NCBI GenBank assembly: GCA_000226015.1
Contig: JH156888.1
Coordinates: forward strand, 13,070-49,988
DNA length: 36,919 nt
Direction: 5' to 3'
Origin: Mnemiopsis leidyi
Lineage: Eukaryota > Ctenophora > Tentaculata > Lobata > Bolinopsidae
Shown here piece by piece: positions 24,721 to 35,405 of this stretch; position 1 is the stretch's first letter; every line of letters starts with the position of its first letter. The position numbers and the translations under genes are program-made. Under the pieces are notes generated by a model, which saw only the letters and a program-made list of their open reading frames with translations, was not told the origin of the DNA and did not search any database.

Positions 24721-25650
24721 TATATTTCAAACCTTGCGCATTATTTGTTTTCCTCACATTCTTTAATTCCGTCACAGCATATGAAATATTTTTCATTTCA
24801 ACAGGGTTGCTCTGTGAAACAACTTGAATTGCGGCAATGGTAGCAAATTCCGATTCCATTGTTTCCCATGACTTCTTGATGGTAGAGCAACTTTTCAAAC
24901 ATTTTGTTGTACGCCACCTTCTAGCGGATGCTTAAACAACTAAACAGTAAACAGTAACTGAAATTGCGATTATAAATTCTGTAGTCCCAAAATGTTTCCA
25001 GTCATGTGACATACTGACATCTAATTTCTAAATAAGCTTCTATGATATAACCCGTTATTGTTTCAAAACACGTCTTTGAAAAGCTTTCAGATGCGCTAAT
25101 TTGGCTATTACCTATTGTATTTTTAATAGACGTGCATCAGGCGTGCGTCAGGCGTGCGTCTGGCGTTCATTGGGGTGTGCATCTTGTGTACTGCGGTTAG
25201 TCAATAAAGACACCGTGGTTGTTATGAAAGGAAACTTAAAGTATCGAGGAACATGAATAGTCGGTTGGGATTGGGATTTGGGACCCACTTGAATTACTTT
25301 AATGCAGTGCCCCTCAGTAATCCATCCTACCATTCAATAACTGTATTTAATGTATTTAATAAATGTATTTTAATGTATTTAATGTACATCAAGCTTCCAT
25401 CGGTACTTTACCAACTCGTCTAAATTTCTCAGAAAACTAAGCTATGATATTTTCCAATGCCAAGCTAAAGTTAAATCAAGGAGAACTTGCAGATAATAAT
25501 AATGAATAACTTCAAGCTATTTCTAATTTCCAAAATTTTTATATAGGGATTGCTTTTTTAAAAGCTTTCCGTTAAATATCAAGGAGAACAGTGGCAAAAT
25601 ATATTTCGAAGATTTTAGTCGATTTTTACTAATTATCTAATTAACTTCAG

Positions 25651-28600
25651 GAACGAGGTTGTTCAACACAGTAGATCCCAGCACTGTAACGGAGACTGAT
25701 GGCGGGACTCCCGGACAACCTCTCAAAGACTATGTTTTCTGTTCCACAGTGGAATCTATAAGTAAGTTTCTGTGTACATGGTCTTATTTTATTGCTTATT
25801 ACAAAAGAGTTTATGCATTTAACGATTTGACAAAATGTTTTTTCATCTTACAACTATCTTTGTTTAAGCTAAGTTCAAGCTGTGTTTTAACTATTAAGGT
25901 AGTATTGAGTGATAGCAGGTTAATATCACACAAAATAAGAGACACAACATAACTTCAGATGTGAGCGGTAAAGAACACGATGTAAAAGAAGTGATACAAC
26001 AAAACGGTGGAAGGGTGTTCAAGAAGTTTACTGCAAAATGTAACGCTCTGGTGGTGGAAGAACTAGATACGAGCAACAAGACGATAAAACGAGCTGCTGG
26101 CCTGGAGATTCCTGTTGTAGACTGTGAGAAACTTATACAGGGTGAGTTTTACTATCATTCCTAGGGAAGAAGGCAGGGGAGCAGTCATAAGGGAAGCAGT
26201 TAGGAAGTTTGTAAGGGGGTTGATAGACATAAACAGATACGAGTTCGAGATAGGAGGGGCTCGCGATAAAAATTTCTAACACAATTAACACAATTAATCT
26301 TCTTGTTGTTCCTTTATAAAGGTGTATCATTTAATAGTAACCATCTTGCAGGTCTCTTATCAAGTTCCATATCCGACATATCTACTGTTTGCTACTCTGG
26401 GTATGAGGGGGAGGACTACGTCAAGAAGCGGCGCTCTGTGCACAGTCTCAAGAGCGCAGCTAAGAGTGAGCGCAGCGCTGCAGACAAGAGTGCGAAGCGT
26501 GCAAAGATAACGGTCCAGAACGGCGCTGAAGTGTTTCATGAGAGTGGTCTTAGTGGGAGCAAGGATGTTCAGGTAATGTTGGACTGTCAAGGCTTTGCTG
26601 TGTAACCTGAACTAAGAAAACTTAATTAAAGTATGATGGTTAAAATATTTGTTTCAGGTGTAGAAGTAAATATATATCTGTTTCAGGTGTACAAATAAAA
26701 ATATCTGTTTCAGGTGTACTAATAAAATATTTGTTTCAGGTGTACAAATAAAAATATCTGTTTCAGGTGTACAAATGAAAATATCTATTTCAGGTGTACA
26801 AATAAAAATGTCTGTTTCAGGTGTACTAATAAAAATACCTGTTTCAGGTGTACAAATAAAAATATATGTTTCAGGTGTACAAATAAATATATCTGTTTCA
26901 GGTGTACAAATATTTATTTTATTATTAATTTATTATTTATTTTCAGGTGTACAAGGATGGCAGAGGTGCTGTGTACGCAGCTACTCTAGGACATGTGGAC
27001 ATTGCTAAAGGTCTGTCTTTTACTTTTACATTATCTACTTTCCTCTCTAACTTTTACTTAATTTTAATTCATCTTATTTACTTTTAGTTACTTTTAGTTA
27101 CTTTTAATTACTTTTTCTTACTTTTACTTACTTTTAATTACTTTTACTTACAAACGCCAAATTGTCCACGACTGATTACCACTAATGGAACTGACAAATT
27201 TGTAGTGATAAGGAGATTTTCTCTACTGTTAAACAAAGGTCTAAGCCTTAAGCTGGAAGCTCTACAAGTAAAACTGCATGTAGCACCACTCTACTACTAT
27301 ACCACAATACCACTTCTAGACTGACTACTATGGGGTGCAGACAGGATTTAGTTGAAGAGAATATGAACTGTCAACAAGAATTGAAAACTTGACCGAATTT
27401 AATTAACACGGGCTACTATAGCGACATGAGCTGGCGTGCTGACAATTTATTTGTCAACGAGACCCTTAGGTATATCTGGATCATTACTTCAGTCCAATAT
27501 ATTCTCGAACCTTCCACTAAGCGTGCCCTATCTTGCAGGTAAAAACTCGTACTACAAGCTACAAGTGCTGAAGAGAGGTGTGAACAAGTACACTGTGTTC
27601 CGGGCCTGGGGCAGGATCGGCACTGAAATCGGGGGCAACACTTTCGACGAGTTCTACTCTCCTGCCGGGGCTGTGGAACTGTTCAAGTACGTATTTAGTG
27701 GGGGGGGCTGTGGACTTGTTCAAGTACGTATTTAGTGGGGGGTGCAACGTATGTAGTGGGAGGGGCAACGTAATTAGTGGGGGGCAACGTCTTAAGTAAA
27801 AGGGCGATATCTATATACTATATAGTCATTTGTAGTGCTGGTAGTCACTATTCTAATTACTAGGTCTATCTGGTAATATGGTACTGACCATGGCATCATT
27901 GAGTTTGTGAAATGTTGAGATATCTAGAGAAATCTATCTTTCTGTCTATAGAACTTTCATATCTCCAATTGATTTAAAGTTGTATTAAAGTTGTATCAAA
28001 TTTGTACTCAAGTAACAACGTGAACCTACACTCTAAGTGTTACCGTCTACACTCTAACTTGTGTTACCGTCAGGTTCCACTACGAAGATAAGACCGGAAA
28101 CGAGTGGGGAGCTCCCTTTGAGAAGTTGGCGGGAAAAATGTACCGTCTAGATCTAGACTACGGGCCTGGGGAGGAGGAAACTAACACAGTGAAACCTGGA
28201 TCTCTTACTAAACTACATCCTGGTTAGTACAACCTGGATCTCTTACTAAACTACATCCTGGTTAGTACAACCTGGATCTCTAACTAAACTACATCCTGGT
28301 TAGTACAACCTGGATCTCTAACTAAACTACATCCTGGTTAGTACAACCTGGATCTCTTACTAAACTACATCCTGGTTAGTACAACCTGGATCTCTTACTA
28401 AACTACATCCTGGTTAGTACAACCTGGATCTCTTACTAAACTACATCCTGGTTAGTACAACCTGTATCTCTTACTAAACTACATCCTGGTTAGTACAACC
28501 TGGATCTCTAACTAAACTACACTCTGATTTGTAGATTATGGACTAGAGTGAAGGGGCTGCCTTATATTGATACCCCCTCAGTAGTCAGTACTCTATCGCT

Positions 28601-31600
28601 CACGATATGAAAATAAGATTTTTTGTAAAATTTGTGAGTCATTATGCTGTTAAATAATGATACAAGTTGCAGAAATTTAGAAAACGTGTTCACAGTCAAA
28701 AGAATCCCAAATTTTGCCAAGTGCAAAAGTACTTATCAATAAATACCTGAGATATGCAATTTCGCCCAATAACCCAGTTTTTGTTCACTCAAACTTTTGG
28801 ACGAATCTATAGTGAGAACTTAATCACACAACGTACAGGTATACAGACGTTGATACAACTGATATTCGACATAAACTCCATGAAGGAAACTCTGATGGAG
28901 TTTGAGATTGATCTTAATAAGATGCCTCTTGGAAAACTTTCCAGGTAAGTTGTTTAGTGAACGTGTAAACTAGCGCGTGTATAGTGTAAACAAGCACGTG
29001 TAATGTGTAAACAAGCGCGTGTAAAGTGTATACAAGCACGTGTAACGTGTAAACAAGCACGTGTAAAATGTAAACAAGCACGTGTAAAGTGTAAAGTGTA
29101 AACAAGCACGTGTAAAGTGTAAACAAGCACGTGTAAAGTGTAAACAAGCACTTGTAAAGTGTAAAGAACCACTTGTAAAGTGTAAACAAGCACGTGTAAA
29201 GTGTAAACAAGCACGTGTAAAGTGTAAACAAGCACGTGTAAAGTGTAAACAAGCACGTGTAAAGTGTAAACAAGCACGTGCTCTGTTCAGTGAGAACAGT
29301 TGTGTATTTCAGGAATTTGGGTGGGCCTCGGTCCCCGGCATTATTTTCCTGTCTGAGTTCGGAGTTAAAGTTCGGAGTTAAAGTTTGTCGAAAATACCAC
29401 GAGCCAGCTTAACAAGACAACATGAACAACTAAATAAGTGTTTGGCAAATGATCAGAACATTCAGACAGCCGAGCAGACATTATGTCCGAATAACGGTCA
29501 ACAAGTGAAGTTTCCGGGAAAAAGGAACCAATTTTCTAATTATCTAATTATGGAAATATGGAAAGTGCATGATTGTTTACATTCTCCGGGTCGGAATAGA
29601 TCTCTAGAAGTGTGGTTTCTCCGCGACTTGGCACGTGGAATTTACGAAACAAACAGATTTGGTAAACACGTTTTGATTAGGGCATTACAAATATGATATT
29701 TCTGTAACTCCAACTTTCAGAAATCAAATCCGAGAAGCGTTTACAGTGCTCACCGCTGCTCAAGAACTGCTGGAACATGCGGACAAGAATAAAATAAAGA
29801 TTCTAGACGCCTCCACAAGGTACAGAATTTTTAATTTTCTATTTGGTGTTTAACCATTAGATTTCCTCTGTCTTCTTCGCGCTAAATTCTAGTTTCAACT
29901 CTACTAAAGAAATAAGAAATCAGAGTAATGATTAAAACACTTATTTTGCATTCTGATGATTTTTAGCTTGGGTTGCATCCTTAAAAAGACATTAAGGTTG
30001 CATCCTTAAAATGACACATTCCGACGTTAATGCCATGTATATCAAGATTCTACACTCTGATTCCCCACGATTTTGGGATGGCAACACCTCCTCTACTAGA
30101 TTCAGCGGATCTTATATCTACAAAAACTAAAATGTTGGAAACGTTGCTAGAACTGGAGATAGCTTACAGCATGACCAGAACAGGTTTGACAAGTTTGGTT
30201 ATTATGGTTACTATAGTTACTATGGTCACCTTCCATTTTGTTATTTAAGTTACCTCCTATTCTTGTTACGTGATTTTAGGGCACTGCACAAAAAGTTGCA
30301 ATAAAAATGTAATAATTACCACATTTCAAATCGCGGTTTCACGCATAGATTTGAGTTGCAAAATCAAAATCAAAAGTACAGTACTAAACGAATGGATTGA
30401 TAGTTACCAAGTTGTATTTCATCCTTTGATTTGATGCCAAGGTATATTAATTTACACTTCAAATGTAACTATTTTTCTCCAAACACTTGATCACATTTAT
30501 TTACCAGATGTAATCACGTGATCACATTTATTTACCAGACGTAAGTGACAAAGACAAAGATCCTATAGACAGTCACTACATGAAGTTGAAGTCTGACATC
30601 AGTGTTCTTAAGAGAGAGTCTCAGGTATTTAGGAATGTAAACATTAGAGCATTATGAAATAAAACAGTACACATAAAATAGAGCATTATGAAAATAAAAC
30701 AGTACACATAAAATAGAGCATTATGAAAATAAAACACGATGACTTCAATAGTATAACATTCAGGTTTTAGATTACATATTAAATTTTTTCTAAGGTCATT
30801 ATTCAAAAGAAATTGTCAACTTTGTGACTTTTTACATGAACAAACTACAGCTTTCTCTTTCGTCCTCCTCCAAACTATTCAAAATATTAAGGAAATATAG
30901 TATTGTAGCCCTGTTTGGTTCAACTCATAACTTAATTTATACTTTCAGGAGTTCGAGCTACTTGAGAAGTATGTGTCCTCTACTCATGCGGCAACACACA
31001 ACCTGTACAAACTTGAAATTGTCAATATCTTCACAGTCGTCAGAGAGGTAGCTTTATCCTCTCTATTTATCTCTCCTTAGTTCTTTAATCTTAGTTTCTT
31101 GCTGTGGTAGAAGTAAAATACTTCACACAAAGTAGAAGGTATCTGATTATCTCATGTGTGACAGTAGTTATCTCACGTGTGACTGTAATTATCTAATATC
31201 TGGGTTGTGCAAAGGTAAAGGGAAGTCAGGATGATCGAAGCTACTGTAGTTCATCAGTGCAAAGTCCGGCTCGAATATCTTGTAGATCCTATCTATAAGT
31301 GCAGGGTCCTGCCCTGACAGCCACTCCCTAGCTTTAAGAGCTGAGGTCTGTGTCCTGGGATCTGCAGTGTTATCATACGAACCCCAGAGCTGAAAAGTAG
31401 TGTTTATCTGCTCTATAATCTCTGTACTGTAGTAGCTAGCGAACTCTAGAGGGAGTACATAGTCGTAGTTAGCAGCAGGGATACACAGAGTTTTGTACTG
31501 GGGAGTAAAGTGATCGTTAACAATAGCCCTGCCCATGTTGTCCGGTAACCACCGTACAAACTGATCGAAGGTCGGGTACTTAGCTGTCCTGCCCCGCACC

Positions 31601-34231
31601 CCGTCTCTCTTGTTCATGTCTCTAGCTATAAACCCTGCTAGATAATCGAACCTTCTGTTCTTGTCTCCCTGACCTGTCAGCTTGTCCATGTACCCCGACA
31701 CTAGACGAACCCAGGGGTTCCTCACTACAGTAAAACTCAACACGTTGCGCTGCTCTGCGCGCATTGCACGTGCAGTGGGACTCAACACTTCACCCCGCTC
31801 TGCGCGTGTTGCACGTGCTGGGTTGTTATTCCTGTCCAGCCTGTATTTGTTGGAGTAGTCAGTATGTACTATGTCTACTTGATTAGCTCCCGGCTGTACA
31901 GTCGAGTTATCCAGTGCTCCCTCAGCCTGGAGCAGCAGCAGTATCCAGTTAGAACACCCGGATTTAGGGATACCAGTAAAGATAGTGTTAATGTTAGGGA
32001 AGTAGTAGGTGTGTCGAGGTTGAGAACAGTTCCAGATAGTAGAATGTGTTGTTGCAGGGTACCCCAGCATGCACCTTGTCTCTTGCATTCTTCTCTGTAT
32101 CCACTCTTGTGGAGGGGGGATATATAGAATAGACTTGTTCAGGTGTTGTGTTGTGTGCTGTGTAAGTGTTGAGTTTTCTGTAGATTCCCAGAATTTGCTC
32201 CTCAGTATTGCTCCTCAGTATTGAAATCGGTCCACAAATACTATTGCTTGAATCGTCCAGAAACAACAACATTAGAGTAAGAGATAGAGGTACTGACATT
32301 AGCACCGCTCGAATTAGTTTTCTCCTATTGTTTTCCGATGTCATACCTATAGGATATGGTTTAGAAACTACAACTGTGTTTGTGGATATCTTCGAGTTAA
32401 GGAAAATAGGAGAAATTATTAGTGAGGACAAATACATGCATGCAAACACTACTACAATATACAAATCCTCTTATTTAAAACGAACATGTTCACTAACAAA
32501 CACTTGTTTGTTGCTCTAGTGCTTTCTAGTACACTACCAGGGATTACAATAGACATCCTATTTTAACTCTTACACGTTTTTCTATGTTGTTTAGCGTTTT
32601 TTAATCTATCCTAAACTGTAGTGGTTTAGGTTGTAGTTTAGTCCCAAAGACGCCGTCCCCATGGCTGGGCAGCAAAGAGATCTTAACCCGGGACTTCCTA
32701 AGTGGAAGTCCTTAGCGGAGCTAATTTGTAAAAGAGAAAAGAATATAAATAAGAAAATGCGCCGGAAATCTTGATGAAATAAACGAAGAAAATAATAAGA
32801 ATAAAACTAAGTAGTGCACTAGTGCAGAGCTTCGAGCATTGGACTTCCATTCCGGAGGTCCCGGGTTCGAATCTCTGTGTTGTCCAAACACGTGGTGAGC
32901 GTCTGCTAAGGACTCTGCTGGGTCTACTTAGCCAAATGGAGATAAGTGTTGGATTTATAATTTAAAGTTATTCTAAAATCTAACTGTTTAATAAAACTAC
33001 AGGGTGAAGGTTCCAGATATTCTGCCTACAGTGATCTTCATAATAGAATGCTACTTTGGCACGGTTCCAGAACTAGCAACTTTGCTGGGATTTTGTCTCA
33101 GGTCAGATATCCACTGTGTCTGATTTAACCTTACCGTTGCGAAATTAAAAAATTTTCAAAGAAAATAATACATTTTCTCTGTCCTTCCTAATATTCAAAT
33201 CTTGTTGGTATTTTATGTAACTTCACGGTTACTTCAGGGTTTACGAATTGCTCCCCCTGAAGCCCCCATGACGGGCTACATGTTTGGGAAGGGTCTCTAC
33301 TTTGCCGATATGGTGCGTTGTCCTAACTACAATGCTATTTTCCTCCCTTATAACTATCATATAGCTATTAAATGAACGTCACAATTTTTCTCATCATGTA
33401 ACAGCGATTGACCCATGTAAGACCAGATACGACCAATCAATTTCAAGAAACATTGTCACGTGATAGAAAACATTTCCGACTCCTCCCCAATAATTCTGAC
33501 TTCCTTAGCTATGACGATTACTCCAGGTTTATTTGCATGACTTACAGGACATTCCGCCAGGTCAGTAAAAGCGCTAACTACTGTTGTGCCAGCCCGGCTA
33601 ATAATACCGGTCTCCTCCTACTCTGCGAAGTAGCTCTCGGGGATATGTACTGTCTCAAAGACGCTAAATACATTAGGAAACTACCAGCCGGAAAACACAG
33701 CACTAAAGGTTAACATTCCTAGATTTTATTATATTTAAATAATGCGATATAGCCTTTTCTCCTTTTGTTTTAAACCTTTTGTTTTTAATTCATTTCGATA
33801 CCTTCATGTGCCTTACTGCCTCATTTTTAAAGGTTTTATTCTTACATCTAATTAATATAGTGTTGAATGTAAACAGATGCATGAAGATTATTTTAGTGCT
33901 TCAGGAATATAAACATACAAGTTATGAAAAATAGTTTCGTGTTTCAGGAGTATTAAAACGTTTAATATTTATATAAGATATCCTTGTGTTTCAAGAGTAT
34001 ACACCGAGGTATAAAAAATATCCTTGTGTTTCAGGAGTAGGAAAAACAGGACCCAGCTCGTCCCAGGTCCTCCCTAACGGTTGTGTTGTTCCCCTGGGTC
34101 CCGGGGTCCTACAAGAGGACACGGAGGACAGCAGTCTTCTGTACAACGAGTACATCGTATACGATGTAGCTCAGGTTAATGTCAAGTACTTGTTCCAGCT
34201 GAAGTTTGTTTATGAAACACGGAGACGTTGA
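25651..34231 (+). CDS. PARP1: Poly(ADP-ribose) polymerase 1 orthologue (5' exons not found)
   Basis: Fifteen exons: 25651-25761, 25959-26141, 26352-26572, 26947-27010, 27539-27686, 28074-28222, 28839-28944, 29721-29819, 30047-30183, 30539-30624, 30949-31047, 33003-33101, 33238-33312, 33561-33708, 34035-34231. Phases agree; 639 codons then TGA. Order: BRCT ([21 protein letters not shown]), Lys/Ser-rich automodification linker ([19 protein letters not shown]), WGR ([14 protein letters not shown]), helical regulatory domain ([16 protein letters not shown]) and ADP-ribosyltransferase domain. The H-Y-E catalytic residues are seen in [19 protein letters not shown] and [14 protein letters not shown]1 uses NAD+ to ADP-ribosylate itself, histones and repair factors at DNA breaks in the nucleus. 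The first exon starts mid-codon (phase 1) with no in-frame ATG, so at least one upstream exon exists. The zinc fingers were not located. BRCT plus this linker favours PARP1 over PARP2/3. Confidence 0.93.
26645..26946 (+). repeat. Array of ten decoy 3' splice sites before PARP exon 4
   Basis: Ten copies of a ~28-bp unit TTTCAGGTGTACAAATAAAA precede the true acceptor TTTCAG|GTGTACAAGG at 26947. Each copies the acceptor and the first exon bases. With exon 3 ending in phase 0, the decoys read GTG TAC AAA TAA, GTG TAC TAA, GTG TAG or GTG TAC AAA TGA; the tenth stops after eight codons. The array therefore contains sites very like the functional one, nearly all followed at once by stops. Confidence 0.9.
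27671..27780 (+). repeat. Duplicated exon 5 end and donor of PARP
   Basis: CTGTGGAACTGTTCAA|GTACGTATTTAG at the exon 5 end (donor at 27687) is repeated directly as CTGTGGACTTGTTCAAGTAC. Shorter GTAGTGGG/GCAACGTA derivatives follow up to about 27780. Use of the second donor would read through a Gly-rich stretch and stop before 27740. Confidence 0.8.
28195..28530 (+). repeat. Eight identical 5' splice sites after PARP exon 6
   Basis: The last 28 bp of exon 6 (CCTGGATCTCTTACTAAACT to CATCCTG) plus the donor and intron start GTTAGTACAA are tandemly repeated with a 38-bp period. Donors occur at 28223, 28261, 28299, 28337, 28375, 28413, 28451 and 28489. Only the first fits exon 7. Any later donor reads CCT GGT TAG and stops at once. 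Copies differ by rare substitutions, so the array is young. Confidence 0.92.
28962..29282 (+). repeat. 21-bp minisatellite with CACGTG in PARP intron 7
   Basis: Roughly 15 units of GTGTAAACAAGCACGTGTAAA, starting about 18 bp after the exon 7 donor at 28945. Most units contain an E-box-like CACGTG. Open frames rich in Leu/Tyr/Thr on the minus strand are repeat translations. Confidence 0.9.
30489..30541 (+). repeat. Duplicated 3' splice site before PARP exon 10
   Basis: TGATCACATTTATTTACCAG is present twice 31 bp apart. The second ends at 30538 and is the acceptor of exon 10 (ACGTAAGTGAC). Splicing to the first (exon start 30508) would give GAT GTA ATC ACG TGA, a stop. Confidence 0.85.
30641..30740 (+). 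repeat. 35-bp tandem repeat after the PARP exon 10 donor
   Basis: Three copies of AGAGCATTATGAAAATAAAA followed by CAGTACACATAAAAT, the third partial, 20 bp past the exon 10 donor. No splice site is copied in this one. Confidence 0.85.
31189..32344 (-). pseudogene. Carbohydrate sulfotransferase, frame broken by a 13-bp duplication, nested in PARP
   Basis: Intronless minus-strand gene inside PARP intron 11 (31048-33002). From 32344 a frame encodes a type II signal anchor: basic NNRRKLIR, then a hydrophobic segment to ~residue 30. The frame from about 32224 down to the stop at 31189 carries the Sulfotransfer_2 family motifs: IPKSGCSNW (5'-phosphosulfate-binding loop of the donor PAPS) and [19 protein letters not shown] (3'-phosphate site). 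The two frames are offset. A 13-bp tandem duplication (unit TTGCTCCTCAGTA, 32195-32207 and 32208-32220) accounts exactly for the offset, since a single copy would make one continuous frame. Intact members are Golgi enzymes that sulfate glycans. This copy is probably a recent pseudogene, a null allele or an assembly error; an internal ATG at 32088 could start a soluble catalytic part. Confidence 0.8.
32813..32905 (+). mobile_element. tRNA-derived sequence (SINE head or tRNA-Gly-like relic)
   Basis: TAGTGCAGAGC resembles box A, and GGGTTCGAATC (32869-32879) is a good Pol III box B. Between them TTGGA-CTTCCAT-TCCGG can fold as an anticodon arm with T33 and anticodon TCC (Gly). The T-arm has one mismatch, and the ends do not pair into an acceptor stem, so a functional tRNA is unlikely. 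A related hairpin (GGACTTCC-TAAGT-GGAAGTCC, near 32693-32713) lies about 150 bp upstream, which suggests a composite SINE between about 32640 and 32960. It lies in PARP intron 11. Confidence 0.45.
33896..34040 (+). repeat. Repeated 3' splice sites before PARP exon 15
   Basis: GTGCTTCAGGAATAT (near 33898), GTGTTTCAGGAGTAT (near 33939) and GTGTTTCAAGAGTAT (near 33986) precede the real acceptor GTGTTTCAG|GAGTAGG (exon start 34035). The spacing is about 40-47 bp. The 33939 copy leads to a stop. The third copy (exon start 33996) stays in frame and would add 13 residues ([13 protein letters not shown]) in the catalytic domain before GVGKTG. Confidence 0.8.
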
Positions 34232-35405
34232 GGACAGTTTGAAGTTGTCATGGTGACGTAGATAGACTTATCAGTTGTCATGGTGACGTGGTCAAACTTT
34301 TTAGTTGTCATGGTGACCTAGTCAGACTTCTCATTGCCTATTTTTACCCAGATTTATTTAATTTATAAAAAATTAAACTCAGATCGGCCGTTGTAGTGGT
34401 CCAGTCTGCGTGTTAGTAGATTTTTATTAATCCAATTATTTCAACAAATTGATTTCTTGACCTTTAAACAAAATTTAAGCATTTAATTTGCTTTGACCTG
34501 CACGGTAATTAACGAAAAGATGCTTTGTTTATGACTGTTGAATTTACATTACAATTTTGAAAGAAACTCAATTATATTTCACAAACAATATCACACAAAA
34601 AGCAAACTTCAAAAAGTTCATGAGCTCTAGTGCAATTGTAGGGAATAGAATTTTAAAAGTTAAAAATCATAAATTATTTGTGTTATAAGATAAATCAGTT
34701 GAGAGCAGATAAGTGTGAACTCCTTAACATCGAGAAATTGAGATAAATCTGTTTGGAAAATTTGGCGGCAGGCCAAGTGACAAAGGATAACGTGGTCGAA
34801 AATCTGTCACCATATGCTTTTGCCATCTGAAGAGAGAAAAAGATGAGAAAATTCAAGCATAGACTAAAAAATTCCTAATTTTCATTTCTCTTTTTTTGGC
34901 AAATTACTCTCTTGATTGCTGAACATTCGAAGTAATGTTTTTGATACATTTAACTGCAGAAAAGTTCACATTTTAAATCTGTCTAAATCTGTCTAAATAT
35001 ATCATTTTAAGCAGAAACTTGGGAACTTAACTTACTTATAAATGTCTTGAGTTTTTTGCGTATTTTTTCTCGGTCAAACTCCATTACCAATAATCTTTAT
35101 TACATTTAAGTTATTAACTTTTATCATTTTGTTGTTGTATGAAAATTTCATTTGCCGATATGTCGGTATTTTAATCTAACTTAATACCGTATTTTTGTTT
35201 TGCTGTTAAAGGTTCGCCTCAACCTCTTCAATTATGATATCCATAATATTAATGGTTTTATAGTGCTAGTATCATCACTCGTTTTATCTGACCTAAATAC
35301 CACAAATAACTAAAGTTGGAGTATATTTGTCTGAAAATTTACCTAAAATAAATACTTCTCCCATGATGACAAACTATTTGTTCAACTATTTCTCCCTCCC
35401 CAAGT
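34232..35405. other. PARP 3' UTR and intergenic region before TRIP13
   Basis: AT-rich, no gene recognised. An ATTAAA at about 34372-34377, ~140 nt past the PARP stop, is a candidate polyadenylation signal. The rest must contain the TRIP13 promoter, but no clear element stands out. Confidence 0.45.
34236..34330 (+). repeat. Three GTTGTCATGGTGAC repeats in the PARP 3' UTR
   Basis: Three ~31-bp units, each starting AGTTGTCATGGTGAC, directly follow the PARP stop codon. The GTCA-TGG-TGAC core is a short palindrome. They should be transcribed as 3' UTR. Confidence 0.8.

Larger units (their letters stand above)
19863..25650. other. Repeat-rich intergenic region between gene C and PARP
   Basis: The region lies between the divergent gene C (minus) and PARP (plus). 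It holds three minisatellites (near 21.0, 21.9-22.3 and 22.5 kb), a GGTTACC-rich stretch near 22940-22965, GGCGTGCGTC repeats near 25138-25165, TGTATTTAA repeats near 25343-25385 and a possible sulfotransferase fragment at 24650. The missing 5' exons of PARP should lie here or further upstream of the BRCT exon, but I could not find any zinc-finger-coding exon. Confidence 0.5.

Noticed and set aside
28223..28530. Regular 38-bp direct repeats, CRISPR-like at first sight
   Set aside because: Units are contiguous with no unique spacers, and they copy the PARP exon 6 end and donor in a eukaryotic gene.
28914..29277. Overlapping minus-strand open frames of about 110 codons
   Set aside because: They are translations of the 21-bp repeat inside a PARP intron.
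29385..29696. 103-codon plus-strand frame in PARP intron 7
   Set aside because: It starts without ATG, lies between two well-supported PARP exons and has no recognised domain.
32820..32905. Functional tRNA-Gly(UCC) gene
   Set aside because: Anticodon arm and box B look right, but the acceptor stem does not pair and the T-stem has a mismatch.
33408..33560. N-terminal extension of PARP exon 14 open to an ATG
   Set aside because: The frame is open through the intron by chance. The CCGCCAG acceptor at 33560 gives the conserved VSKSANYC start in the correct phase.
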